A DNA stretch of 20,066 bases from Bacteroidota bacterium (GCA_030706665.1 JAUZOB010000017.1:1-20066), one strand, 5' to 3'. Shown: positions 1 to 7,733, numbered from the stretch's first letter. Numbers and translations are program-made. Notes: generated by a model from the sequence alone, not told the origin.

Positions 1-1
1 A

Positions 2-301
2 TCTTTCCGGTTAGGGAAAAAGGCTATTGATGTTTTGTTAGACAGAAATCCCGAAAGTACATATCAGAAAATAAATAGCATTCTGAGTGGGATCAAGGAA
101 ATAACCTATTTTCATGACATAAAAGTCAGAACTGCAGGAGCAGAAACGTTTGTAGAAATAAACGTTCATGTACGTTCTGATTTGACGATTCAACAAGCAC
201 ATGAAATCTCGCATAAAGTGGAAAATGAAATACGAAATGCGATTGACCGTTGCGAGGTGCATGTACACGCAGAACCTGAAGAAGAGAGTGATCACTCTTA
301 A
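2..301 (+). CDS. Cation diffusion facilitator (CDF) family transporter, C-terminal fragment
   Basis: The reading frame is open from the first bases of the window, so the gene begins upstream; the TTG at 35 is internal. What remains (about 99 codons) is the cytoplasmic C-terminal domain of a CDF metal/proton antiporter. It has the ferredoxin-like beta-alpha-beta-beta pattern: a 'HDIKVRTAGAETFVEINVHV' strand pair, the 'QAHEISHKVENEI' helix, and a closing 'CEVHVHAEP' strand, where the final HVH/AEP stretch matches the FieF/CzcD-type metal-binding end. CDF proteins export Zn, Fe, Mn or similar divalent cations from the cytoplasm; which metal cannot be told without the transmembrane part. The tail is acidic and ends with a His (EEESDHS). 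The stop codon lies 3 nt from the stop of the convergent LacI-type gene. Confidence 0.85.
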   Translation, partial: SFRLGKKAIDVLLDRNPESTYQKINSILSGIKEITYFHDIKVRTAGAETFVEINVHVRSDLTIQQAHEISHKVENEIRNAIDRCEVHVHAEPEEESDHS

Positions 302-304
302 GAT

Positions 305-1375
305 TTAGAATACTTTCTGATAGTCTATGTTCTCTTTGGTGATAATGTCGATTGGAGTAAAATTTATGGCTTCGACCGTTTTTCGGCCAACAACATGGTC
401 AAAGAGAGTCGTCAGGGCGTTGTATCCCTGTTCTTCCGGACGCTGATTGATTAGAAAATCGATAACCCCCTTCTTTAAGAACTCGGTGTTTTTAGGAAGT
501 AAGTCGTAGCCGATCAGTCGAATTCCTCGCAGGTCTTTCTTCTCGAGCAGTCGGGCAATTCGATATACTTTTGAGTTGGTCACAAATATTCCATGAATCG
601 TTTTGCTTTCGGCTAAAAGGGTGGACAGGTTTTCAATGAACTCTTCATCTTCTTTGTCTTCGAGCGCAAGCGGAATCAATTTCTTTTTGTGTTCCGGATC
701 ATTTTGTTCAAAATAGGTCCTAAATCCTTCTTCCCGCTGATGGAGGTGATTCGGATTATCAATTCGGTGGCTGAAGTTGATTATTAAAACAGAGCATGAG
801 GACGGGATACAAATATCTAAAAGCTTTGCAGACAGATAGCCACTTTGAAAAGAGTCCTGTCCGATAAAGCTCAGTTGTTCCTGATCCTGGATGTTCGTAT
901 CAATAAACAAGTATGGGATTGATAAATTTTTGAGTTGACCGATCAGGTTTATTGACTCTTTGTAAAATAGCGGAGCGATGATAACTCCTTGTGGAACCCA
1001 TTCGAGCAATTTTTCCCCTTCTTCTTCAAAACTCTTATTGTTAAAGAAATCAAATAAGAAGAATTTTACTTCTATTCCGTATTGAATATAATTCTGAAGC
1101 GCGTTGTTTATTCCGCTCAATGGTTTTATCCAATAGGATTCTTCGGATATGGATCGTGGAATCAAAATGGCAAGTTTCGTAGTTTTTCTCGATGCAAGCG
1201 CACTGGCAATGAGGTTGGGTTTGTAATCAAGTTCTTCTACGATCTTCAATATTTTCTCGCGAGTCGTTTCAGATACTTCACCTCTACTATGTAAGACTCT
1301 GTCGACAGTTCCAATCGATACATTCGCTTTTTCAGCAATGTCTTTGATGCGGACGTATTTCTTTGTTGTTCTGAT
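305..1375 (-). CDS. LacI family transcriptional regulator of the hexuronate locus; non-canonical start
   Basis: The frame is open on the minus strand from about 1399 to the stop at 305-307. Residues translated from 1354-1250 form a complete LacI helix-turn-helix: 'RIKDIAEKANVSIGTVDRVL' followed by the hinge-side helix 'TREKILKIVEELDYKPN'. The periplasmic-binding-protein-like sensor domain follows ('KLAILIPRS', then 'GVIIAPL', 'LIGYDLL'). No ATG, GTG or TTG codon lies in frame before the HTH; the first is TTG at 1249, which would delete the HTH. I chose ATC at 1375-1373, one base from ATG, because it gives the usual few residues before the HTH and leaves a short leader after the -7 box at 1403-1410. 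ATA at 1399 is the other option. The gene is divergent from uxaE, so control of the uxaE-uxaC-kdgK-kdgA genes by a hexuronate or pathway intermediate is likely, but this is inference. Confidence 0.82.
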   Translation of the reverse strand: MRTTKKYVRIKDIAEKANVSIGTVDRVLHSRGEVSETTREKILKIVEELDYKPNLIASALASRKTTKLAILIPRSISEESYWIKPLSGINNALQNYIQYGIEVKFFLFDFFNNKSFEEEGEKLLEWVPQGVIIAPLFYKESINLIGQLKNLSIPYLFIDTNIQDQEQLSFIGQDSFQSGYLSAKLLDICIPSSCSVLIINFSHRIDNPNHLHQREEGFRTYFEQNDPEHKKKLIPLALEDKEDEEFIENLSTLLAESKTIHGIFVTNSKVYRIARLLEKKDLRGIRLIGYDLLPKNTEFLKKGVIDFLINQRPEEQGYNALTTLFDHVVGRKTVEAINFTPIDIITKENIDYQKVF

Positions 1376-1402
1376 AACGCTACGTTTTTTATTATGTATT
1401 CA

Positions 1403-1410
1403 CAAATCTA
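1403..1410 (-). promoter_or_regulatory. Putative -7 box for the LacI-type regulator
   Basis: On the minus strand this reads TAGATTTG, a full match to the Bacteroidota -7 consensus TAnnTTTG. Transcription would begin near 1397, about 20 nt before the proposed ATC start. I see no clear TTTG -33 element at the expected distance, so confidence is moderate. Confidence 0.4.
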
Positions 1411-1503
1411 TGAATTATAGCTGAATCATAAGCGGTATCCTTTCTTAAAATTGATCTTTTATTATTTTTTCGTTCAAAACTATGTTTTGTAATTTAAAAA
1501 GAT

Positions 1504-1511
1504 TACTTTCG
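1504..1511 (+). promoter_or_regulatory. Putative -7 box for uxaE and the hexuronate genes
   Basis: TACTTTCG matches the Bacteroidota TAnnTTTG element except for one base, and places transcription start near 1518, about 43 nt before the uxaE ATG. A TTTG lies at 1486-1489, but only 14 nt upstream, shorter than the usual 19-21 nt. A GATAACGGTA element (1517-1526) overlaps the predicted start and could be an operator. Confidence 0.35.
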
Positions 1512-1516
1512 TGAAC

Positions 1517-1526
1517 GATAACGGTA
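1517..1526 (+). promoter_or_regulatory. Candidate regulator-binding element GATAACGGTA, paired with 1373-1382
   Basis: The ten bases GATAACGGTA recur with one change (GATAACGCTA) at 1373-1382. One copy sits at the predicted transcription start of uxaE and the other just downstream of that of the LacI-type gene. This is where an autoregulating divergent repressor would be expected to bind. The sites are not clearly palindromic, unlike typical LacI operators, so this remains a candidate. Confidence 0.25.
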
Positions 1527-1560
1527 AAACAATGCTGCATACTACTAACAATCTAAATAT

Positions 1561-2808
1561 ATGAAATTAAGAAGATTCAGCTTTGGAGTAGGAGATCGTT
1601 TTGCGATGCAGGGTGAGGCTCAGCTCCGTGCAATTATGAAAGCAAATGAGGCTGGTATCCAGATTACTCCTGTTTGGAATAAATCTAATCGGGAACATTC
1701 TATTGTTCATACAAAGCCTCAGGATACAAGGATAGAAGCCGATAGTGCTGTAAAATCGCTTCAATGGGGAAGTGAGTATTTTGTCGATGCAGACCACATT
1801 AATATGACGAATGTGGATGGTTTCGTTCAATCATGTGATTTCTTTACGATTGATGTAGCAGGTTTTATTGGGAAATCGGCTAAAGTTGAAGATATTTATC
1901 GTTTTGTCGAGGGATGTGCCCGTTATAAAGATCGGTTGATTATTCCCGGACTTGCGACACCCTTGGTTGTTGGTGATAAATTGTTATATGAAATAGCGGA
2001 AAATTTCCTGGCTGCGATTCAGGAGGCCGGATCTATTTATCGTCATATCGCTTCAGATTCATCAGATAAAAATTTTGTAGTTGAGATTTCAATGGATGAA
2101 GTGGAAAGAGCCCAGTCACCTGTTGAACTCTTTTTCATTCTTAAGATGATTGCTGACCAGCAAATTCCAGCTGATACGATTGCTCCGAAATTTACAGGGC
2201 GCTTCAATAAAGGGGTTGACTATGTAGGTGATCTGAAGCAGTTCCGGAATGAGTTTGAAGCAGATTTACTGGGCATTGATTATGCCGTAAAAGAGTTCGG
2301 ATTGCCCACTGATTTAAAACTCAGTGTTCATTCCGGGAGCGATAAATTTTCAATTTATCCGGTAATGAAAGAGCTTCTTCAGAAATATGACAAAGGAATT
2401 CACGTAAAGACTGCTGGTACGACCTGGCTTGAAGAGGTCATCGGATTGGCGGTGGCCGGTGGAGAGGCTCTTGATTTGGCAAAGTTGATTTATCGGAACA
2501 GTTATTCCAGAAGGAAAGAGCTTTGCGCTCCTTATGCCGATGTGATCGATATTAATCCGGTATTATTACCTCTTCCGGATGTTGTTGATTCATGGAATAG
2601 CAAACAATTTGCTGATACATTGAGACATATTCCGGGACATCCGGATTATAATCCTAATTTTCGTCAGTTGATACATGTGGGCTACAAGATTGCAGCAGAA
2701 TTAGGGGATTCCTATTATGCTCTTGTGAAAAAATATGCTCCGGTAATTGGACGATGTGTCGAAGAAAATTTATATGAACGGCATTTGAAAAGATTATTCG
2801 ACTTGTAA
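1561..2808 (+). CDS. uxaE: Tagaturonate epimerase (UxaE family)
   Basis: This 415-residue protein resembles the UxaE family, characterised in Thermotoga maritima as an epimerase interconverting D-tagaturonate and D-fructuronate, which merges the galacturonate and glucuronate branches without a separate altronate route. Recognisable stretches are 'FVDADHINMTNVDGF' followed by 'CDFFTIDVAGFIG' (about residues 77-105), 'PKFTGRFNKGVDYVGD' near the middle, 'LSVHSGSDKFSIYP' (about residues 258-271) and 'HVKTAGTTWLEE'. The conserved Asp/His/Glu residues in these segments suggest a metal-dependent sugar-acid epimerase fold; I infer this rather than see it. There is no signal peptide, so it is cytoplasmic. 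It is the first gene after the divergent promoter region, 111 nt before uxaC, and the context (uxaC, kdgK, kdgA) supports the assignment strongly. The ATG at 1561 is the only reasonable start. Confidence 0.78.
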   Translation: MKLRRFSFGVGDRFAMQGEAQLRAIMKANEAGIQITPVWNKSNREHSIVHTKPQDTRIEADSAVKSLQWGSEYFVDADHINMTNVDGFVQSCDFFTIDVAGFIGKSAKVEDIYRFVEGCARYKDRLIIPGLATPLVVGDKLLYEIAENFLAAIQEAGSIYRHIASDSSDKNFVVEISMDEVERAQSPVELFFILKMIADQQIPADTIAPKFTGRFNKGVDYVGDLKQFRNEFEADLLGIDYAVKEFGLPTDLKLSVHSGSDKFSIYPVMKELLQKYDKGIHVKTAGTTWLEEVIGLAVAGGEALDLAKLIYRNSYSRRKELCAPYADVIDINPVLLPLPDVVDSWNSKQFADTLRHIPGHPDYNPNFRQLIHVGYKIAAELGDSYYALVKKYAPVIGRCVEENLYERHLKRLFDL

Positions 2809-2872
2809 TTCTTAAATTTGATTGCCAGTTAAATATATTGAAGTGTCTTGAGATAATTGACGAGCTTTTCAG

Positions 2873-2880
2873 TAGTTTCG
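2873..2880 (+). promoter_or_regulatory. Possible -7 box upstream of uxaC
   Basis: TAGTTTCG has the same TAnnTTCG form as the box in front of uxaE and lies 39 nt before the uxaC ATG, within the 111-nt uxaE-uxaC gap. CTTG at 2847-2850 could be a weak -33. uxaC may therefore have its own promoter in addition to read-through from uxaE. Confidence 0.2.
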
Positions 2881-2919
2881 GAATCCGGTCATATAGAATT
2901 TTATTTGTAGCCCAAGAAT

Positions 2920-4323
2920 ATGAAAACGTTTTTAGACGAGAATTTCCTACTCCATAATGATACTGCTCAAAAGCTTTATCATGAATATGCAGCAAAAATG
3001 CCAATTATTGATTATCACTGTCATCTTTCTCCGAAGGATATTGCGACTGATCGCAGATTTCAGAATTTAACGGAGATATGGCTCGATGAGGATCATTACA
3101 AATGGAGGGCAATGCGGGCAAACGGTGTTGATGAATATTATATTACCGGTTCTGCCTCTCCATGGGAAAAGTTCATGAAATGGGCAGAAACTATTCCTTA
3201 TACTCTTCGGAATCCGCTTTATCATTGGGCTCATCTGGAACTGAAAAATGTTTTTGGTATTGAAAAGATCCTTTGTCCCGAAACGGCACTTGAAATCTGG
3301 AATGAAGCCAATGCGTTGTTACAAACTCCTGAATTCTCTTGTCGCAACTTAATCCGGAGAGCAAATGTAAAGGTGATCTGTACCACTGATGATCCGGTCG
3401 ATTCATTGGAATGGCATCGTAAAATCAGAGAAGACGGATACGACGTAAAAGTCTGCCCTACATGGAGGCCTGATCGTGCTCTTCTGATTGAAAATCCGGA
3501 TTCTTTCAACGAATATATAGATCAGCTGGCAACTGTCTCGAAGGTTTCGATTGGGAGCTTTGACAATCTGTTGGAAGCATTTAAGGTTCGTCAACAATTT
3601 TTTAGCGATCATGGATGTGTGCTCTCGGATCATGGTCTTGAAGCTTTTTTTGCGGACGATTTTACTCCTCCGCAAGTAAATGATCTTTTCCGGAAGGCCA
3701 GAAACGGGCAGATCCTTACAGCCGAAGAAGCATCCCGGTATAAATCGGCACTTCTTTATGAATTCGGGAAGTTAGATTATGAAATGGGGTGGGCGCAGCA
3801 ATTTCACGTTGGTCCAATGAGAAATAATAATACCCGGATGTTGAAAGCGCTAGGACCTGATGCCGGATTTGATTCGATCGGAGATCGGGAGACTGCAATT
3901 GCAATGTCCCGTTATTTTGACCGGTTGGAGCAGGAACGAAAATTGACTAAGACGATTCTTTATAATTTGAATCCGAGAGATAGTGAGGTTTATGTTGCGA
4001 TGGCCGGAAATTTTCAGGGTGACGGTATTCCCGGGAAGATTCAGTATGGCTCGGGTTGGTGGTTTCAGGATCAGAAGGACGGGATTATTAAACAACTGAA
4101 TACTCTTTCGGCCTTGGGACTTGTCAGCCGGTTTGTCGGGATGCTAACCGATTCACGTAGCGTTATTTCCTATTCCCGTCATGAATATTTCAGACGCATT
4201 CTGTGTAATCTTTTTGGTGAGGATATTGAAAATGGCGAAATCCCTAACAATATAGAGCATGTAGGAGGAATGATACAGGATATCTGTTATTATAACGCCG
4301 AACGCTATTTTAAATTCAGATAA
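2920..4323 (+). CDS. uxaC: Glucuronate/galacturonate isomerase (uronate isomerase)
   Basis: The 467-residue product has the usual length of UxaC (470 in E. coli) and aligns by eye over its whole length. It isomerises D-glucuronate to D-fructuronate and D-galacturonate to D-tagaturonate in the cytoplasm, the entry step of the pathway. It belongs to the amidohydrolase superfamily: the metal-binding 'DYHCHLSP' motif has His33 and His35, and the family signatures 'CTTDDPVDSLEWH', 'FHVGPMRNNNTRM' and 'GMLTDSRSVISYSRHEYFRR' follow in order. The start context CAAGAATATGAAA is shared with kdgK 1.5 kb downstream. No residue expected to be essential looks altered. Confidence 0.97.
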   Translation: MKTFLDENFLLHNDTAQKLYHEYAAKMPIIDYHCHLSPKDIATDRRFQNLTEIWLDEDHYKWRAMRANGVDEYYITGSASPWEKFMKWAETIPYTLRNPLYHWAHLELKNVFGIEKILCPETALEIWNEANALLQTPEFSCRNLIRRANVKVICTTDDPVDSLEWHRKIREDGYDVKVCPTWRPDRALLIENPDSFNEYIDQLATVSKVSIGSFDNLLEAFKVRQQFFSDHGCVLSDHGLEAFFADDFTPPQVNDLFRKARNGQILTAEEASRYKSALLYEFGKLDYEMGWAQQFHVGPMRNNNTRMLKALGPDAGFDSIGDRETAIAMSRYFDRLEQERKLTKTILYNLNPRDSEVYVAMAGNFQGDGIPGKIQYGSGWWFQDQKDGIIKQLNTLSALGLVSRFVGMLTDSRSVISYSRHEYFRRILCNLFGEDIENGEIPNNIEHVGGMIQDICYYNAERYFKFR

Positions 4324-4423
4324 GATGTGAGGACCGGATTTGGTTCGAACGGATTTGTATTAAGTAAGATAATATAAAAATATAATACGATTTGCAATCA
4401 ATTGTATTGTAAAGGTCAAGAAT

Positions 4424-5461
4424 ATGAAACAAAAGGTTGTGACATTCGGGGAGATAATGCTCCGCCTGGCGACTCCCGGATATTTACGTTTTTCTCAGGC
4501 GACTGAGTATTCTGCCACTTTTGGCGGAGGAGAAGCAAACGTTGCCGTTTCTTTGGCAAATTACGGGATTGATGCTCAGTTTGTAACACGTCTTCCGAAG
4601 AATGATATCGGAAGGGCTTGTATGATGGATCTTCGTAAATACGGAGTCGGTGTAGATAATATCCTTTGGGGTGGAGACCGTCTTGGAATTTATTTCCTTG
4701 AAACAGGAGCTGTTAGTCGTGGAAGTAAAGTAGTGTATGACCGTGCTCATTCTGCTGTTGCTGAGATTAAACCAGGTATGATTGATTGGGATAAGGTTCT
4801 GGATGGTGCAACTTTCTTTCACTGGACCGGTATTACACCTGCGATTTCGCAAGGTGCAGCCGATGTGTGTCTGGAAGGAATCCGCAAAGCAAATGAAAAA
4901 GGAATTCCGGTATCATGTGATTTGAATTATCGTAAGAATCTCTGGAAATATGGCAAGACGGCCGATCAGGTAATGCCTGAACTGGTTGCAGGATGCGATG
5001 TGATTCTTGGCAATGAAGAGGATGCTGAGAAAGTTCTTGGAATTAAACCGGAAGGACTTGATGTTACTGCAGGTCATGTTGAGGCTCAGGCTTATGAATC
5101 GGTCTCTAAACAGATTATGTCCCGATTCCCTCGTTGTAAAAAAGTGATCACGACTTTACGCGGTTCTATTAATGCGAATCATAATAGTTGGTCCGGTGTC
5201 TTATGGGATGGATCAAAATTATTTATTGCGCCTACCTATCAGATTACCGATATTGTTGACCGTGTTGGCGGAGGCGACTCATTTATGGGCGGTTTAATTT
5301 ACGGACTGCTAACCTGGCCTGCCGATGATCAGAAAGCTTTAAATTTTGCAGTTGCCGCTTCCTGTTTGAAACATACTATTTATGGCGATTTCAATCAGGT
5401 TGCCGTGGATGAAGTAATGAAACTGATGGAAGGTGATGCTTCAGGCCGTGTGGCTCGTTAA
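4424..5461 (+). CDS. kdgK: 2-dehydro-3-deoxygluconokinase (KDG kinase), PfkB family
   Basis: This 345-residue PfkB/ribokinase-family kinase phosphorylates 2-keto-3-deoxygluconate to KDPG using ATP. The N-terminal family signature 'FGEIMLRL' and substrate-side glycine motif 'FGGGEANVAVSLA' (about residues 33-45) are present. The anion-hole/catalytic motif reads 'DRVGGGDSFMGG', with the likely catalytic base at Asp285; the usual first Ala of GAGDS is Gly here, a common variant in this subfamily. 'SCDLNYRKNLW' in the middle is typical of KDG kinases as opposed to fructokinases. It follows uxaC after 100 nt and precedes kdgA by 24 nt, so it is almost surely co-transcribed with kdgA. The CAAGAATATGAAA start context matches that of uxaC. 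Confidence 0.93.
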   Translation: MKQKVVTFGEIMLRLATPGYLRFSQATEYSATFGGGEANVAVSLANYGIDAQFVTRLPKNDIGRACMMDLRKYGVGVDNILWGGDRLGIYFLETGAVSRGSKVVYDRAHSAVAEIKPGMIDWDKVLDGATFFHWTGITPAISQGAADVCLEGIRKANEKGIPVSCDLNYRKNLWKYGKTADQVMPELVAGCDVILGNEEDAEKVLGIKPEGLDVTAGHVEAQAYESVSKQIMSRFPRCKKVITTLRGSINANHNSWSGVLWDGSKLFIAPTYQITDIVDRVGGGDSFMGGLIYGLLTWPADDQKALNFAVAASCLKHTIYGDFNQVAVDEVMKLMEGDASGRVAR

Positions 5462-5485
5462 TATTTATTTTTAAAAAGAAAATCG

Positions 5486-6157
5486 ATGGCTCGTTTTACA
5501 AGAATAGAAGTTGCTTTGAAAATGAAAGAAACCGGTATCATTCCTGTTTTCTTCCATAAAGATGCAGAGCTTTGCAAACAGGTGCTTAAAGCATGTTATG
5601 ACGGAGGAATCCGGGTGTTTGAATTTACAAACAGGGGAGATTTCGCTCATGAAGTGTTTAACGTACTTATTAAATGGGCGGCAAAAGAACTCCCTGAACT
5701 GATTCTCGGAATAGGCTCCATTGTGGATGCTCCAACTGCTGCTTTGTACATTCAGTTGGGGACCAACTTTGTGGTTTCGCCTTTACTGAATCCGGAAATG
5801 GCTAAAGTCTGTAACCGCAGAAAGATCTTTTGGTCACCGGGGTGTGGTTCTTTGTCTGAAATTGGTATGGCAGAAGAACTGGGTGCCGAAGTTTGCAAAA
5901 TATTCCCGGGTTCGGAAGTGGGAGGTCCTTCGTTTGTTAAGTCTATTAAAGCCCCCTGTCCATGGAGCAGTATCATGCCTACAGGTGGTGTAGCTCCTAC
6001 AGAAGAAAGTCTGAAAGCATGGTTCAGTGCCGGAGTTACCTGTGTCGGAATGGGATCACAGTTAATATCAAAGTCTGTTATTGACAATAAGAGTTTTGAT
6101 CAGTTGACTCAACAATGTGCCGAAGCTTTATCTATTGTAAAAAAGATTCGAGGATAG
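5486..6157 (+). CDS. kdgA: KDPG aldolase (2-dehydro-3-deoxyphosphogluconate aldolase / KHG aldolase)
   Basis: This class I aldolase of 223 residues cleaves KDPG to pyruvate and glyceraldehyde-3-phosphate, the last step of the hexuronate route; it is equivalent to E. coli Eda (213 residues). The Schiff-base lysine is Lys138 in 'EVCKIFPGSEVGG', and the proton-shuttling Glu46 lies in 'GIRVFEFTNRG', matching Glu45 and Lys133 of Eda in spacing. The phosphate-binding loop 'MPTGGVAPTEESLKAWF' is intact. It starts 24 nt after kdgK, clearly the same transcript, and is the last gene of the cluster. A small hairpin (6150-6164) overlaps the stop codon but has no T-tract. Confidence 0.95.
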   Translation: MARFTRIEVALKMKETGIIPVFFHKDAELCKQVLKACYDGGIRVFEFTNRGDFAHEVFNVLIKWAAKELPELILGIGSIVDAPTAALYIQLGTNFVVSPLLNPEMAKVCNRRKIFWSPGCGSLSEIGMAEELGAEVCKIFPGSEVGGPSFVKSIKAPCPWSSIMPTGGVAPTEESLKAWFSAGVTCVGMGSQLISKSVIDNKSFDQLTQQCAEALSIVKKIRG

Positions 6158-6458
6158 CATCCTCTAAAACTTAAACAAATACTCAAACTATCAATTGATA
6201 TGAAAAATGTTCCCCCAAAAAGATTGAAAATATAGTTAGGTGATTTGTGTTTTAGATTGCTGGTATGTAAATAATTATGGAAATGTTTGTACCTAAATAT
6301 AGCCCGATTCTGGAATTATAGAAAGGGTACCTTTATTTTGGTTTGATGGTTAGTTTTTAAGTGCTGCTCCTTAACGTAGGAGCAGTTTTTTTTTGTAAAT
6401 GAGGAGAGAAACGTTAAAAAGTGTTATATTGCTGAATGTTAAACAAACGCATTTAGTT
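6158..6458. other. Intergenic region after kdgA
   Basis: About 300 nt without a convincing gene. It holds an 11-codon open frame at 6200-6235 with no support, an AT-rich stretch, the strong terminator at 6364-6394, and the 64-nt leader of the first DUF6588-like gene. Confidence 0.6.
6364..6394 (+). terminator. Strong rho-independent terminator upstream of the first DUF6588-like gene
   Basis: Perfect stem CTGCTCC (6364-6370) / GGAGCAG (6379-6385) with loop TTAACGTA, followed by nine T residues (6386-6394). It lies about 200 nt after kdgA and 64 nt before the next ATG. It would stop transcription coming from the hexuronate genes, or act as a leader terminator if a promoter lies upstream. Confidence 0.85.
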
Positions 6459-7538
6459 ATGAGAAAGATACTATTGATTTTGATGTTGGCTGGCTTTAGC
6501 TCTTTTTCTTATGGGCAAAAAGAGGTTGTTACTTTTATTCAGGCAGGTAAGGCAGATGCAACGAAACTGTTCCATTCCTACTTGCAACCCTATGCAATTT
6601 CATTGGGCGATGGTTTGAATAACGGATGGTTTACAACGGCACAATCTCATAAATTTCTAGGATTTGACATTTCAATTGGCGTTAGTGCTGTACAGGTTCC
6701 TTCGTCTGACAAACAGTTTGATCTGAATAGCCTTAGCTTTTCTAAAATTAAGGTTTCGTCCGGAAGCAATTCGATTACCCCAACGGTAGCCGGATCCTCC
6801 AATAATGGACCCAAACTTGATCTTTACGATGTGGTTAATGGACAGACTGTGAAAATAGCTTCTTTTGATGCTCCCGGCGGAACAGGTTATTCTTTGGTTC
6901 CGGTTCCGATGGTTCAGGTTGGCTTTGGGCTTCTTCCTCATACCGATGTAATTGGTCGTTATGTCCCAAAAATGAGTTTTGGTTCCGGAGACCAGAAAAT
7001 GCAGATTGGGTTAATGGGACTAGGATTGAAAAATGATTTTAAAAGTATGATCCCTTTCTTCAGACATCTTCCTTTTGATATGGCAGTGTATGGTGGATAT
7101 ACCCGTCTGACTGCTGATGCAGGATTGGATTTCCAGCCATCGGCTTATGGCAACAATATTCCAGTTGTCGATTATGTCGAAACGAATGATCAGAAACTCT
7201 CGATTACGACCAAATCACTTACTTATGGGCTGATTGTTTCAAAGAAACTCGGGCCTTTAACATTTTTCGGAAGTGTAGGGAACAGCAATAGCAAATCGAG
7301 CGTTGATCTTTTGGGGAAGTACCCTGTAGTGACCATCAATACAACCAATGTTCCTCCTACTCCCCAGATTACGGAAAAGGACGCACTGCATGACCCAATT
7401 GCCTTAGATTATAATAATAGCAGCATGACATTAAACGGAGGATTAAGAATCAAGCTTTTGTTCTTCTCAGTATATGGGTCTGTTACCAAAGCAAATTACA
7501 CTTCTTACAATGCCGGAGTTAGTTTCGGTTTCAGATAA
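6459..7538 (+). CDS. Exported protein, DUF6588-like, probable outer-membrane beta-barrel (paralog 1)
   Basis: I recognise the protein as DUF6588-like; no function is established. The start is taken at ATG 6459, not 6399, because the sequence from there, a signal peptide 'MRKILLILMLAGFSSFSYGQ', is matched residue for residue in length by the paralog at 7837, and the bases just before the ATG (TTTAGTT / TTAGTT) are conserved too. The mature part opens with 'LHSYLQPYAISLGDGLNNGW'-like sequence and then 'HKFLGFDISI', followed by alternating polar/hydrophobic strands: 'GGTGYSLVPVPMVQVGFGLL', 'HTDVIGRYVPKM', 'HLPFDMAVYGGYT' and a closing strand ending in Phe-Arg. These features fit a small outer-membrane barrel. 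It is 359 residues from this start. The tandem partner is about two-thirds identical by eye. Substrate or role cannot be inferred from the neighbours. Confidence 0.72.
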   Translation: MRKILLILMLAGFSSFSYGQKEVVTFIQAGKADATKLFHSYLQPYAISLGDGLNNGWFTTAQSHKFLGFDISIGVSAVQVPSSDKQFDLNSLSFSKIKVSSGSNSITPTVAGSSNNGPKLDLYDVVNGQTVKIASFDAPGGTGYSLVPVPMVQVGFGLLPHTDVIGRYVPKMSFGSGDQKMQIGLMGLGLKNDFKSMIPFFRHLPFDMAVYGGYTRLTADAGLDFQPSAYGNNIPVVDYVETNDQKLSITTKSLTYGLIVSKKLGPLTFFGSVGNSNSKSSVDLLGKYPVVTINTTNVPPTPQITEKDALHDPIALDYNNSSMTLNGGLRIKLLFFSVYGSVTKANYTSYNAGVSFGFR

Positions 7539-7733
7539 TGAATTCGTGAATCTATCTGAGAATTGAAAATAATTGGGATAATTAAATAATTGAATTGTAA
7601 ATTAATTCTTCAGTATACTGTTTGATTATATGCCTGATGGTAAAATTATTGCTCCCTATATTTAAGCCAGGGAATGATTTGAAAAAGACATTAGATAAAT
7701 AATTAAATTAACTGCATTTAGTTGGCGTTAAAT

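Noticed and set aside
305..1249. Start of the LacI-type gene at TTG 1249
   Set aside because: It would cut away a complete helix-turn-helix that is encoded in the same frame just upstream.
4336..4357. GGTTCGAAC flanked by GGATTTG repeats, looking like a tRNA T-arm
   Set aside because: The flanking five bases on each side do not pair and no acceptor, D or anticodon stem can be built.
4484..4852. 122-codon minus-strand frame inside kdgK
   Set aside because: Antisense shadow of a conserved kinase gene.
6150..6164. GAGGAT/ATCCTC hairpin over the kdgA stop codon
   Set aside because: Only six base pairs and no following T-tract; the real terminator is at 6364-6394.
6200..6235. 11-codon frame MKNVPPKRLKI after kdgA
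   Set aside because: Too short to support as a gene or as a recognisable remnant.
6399..6458. Twenty-residue N-terminal extension of the first DUF6588-like protein
   Set aside because: The paralog at 7837 begins at the equivalent of 6459, and the signal peptide begins there; the extension would hide it.
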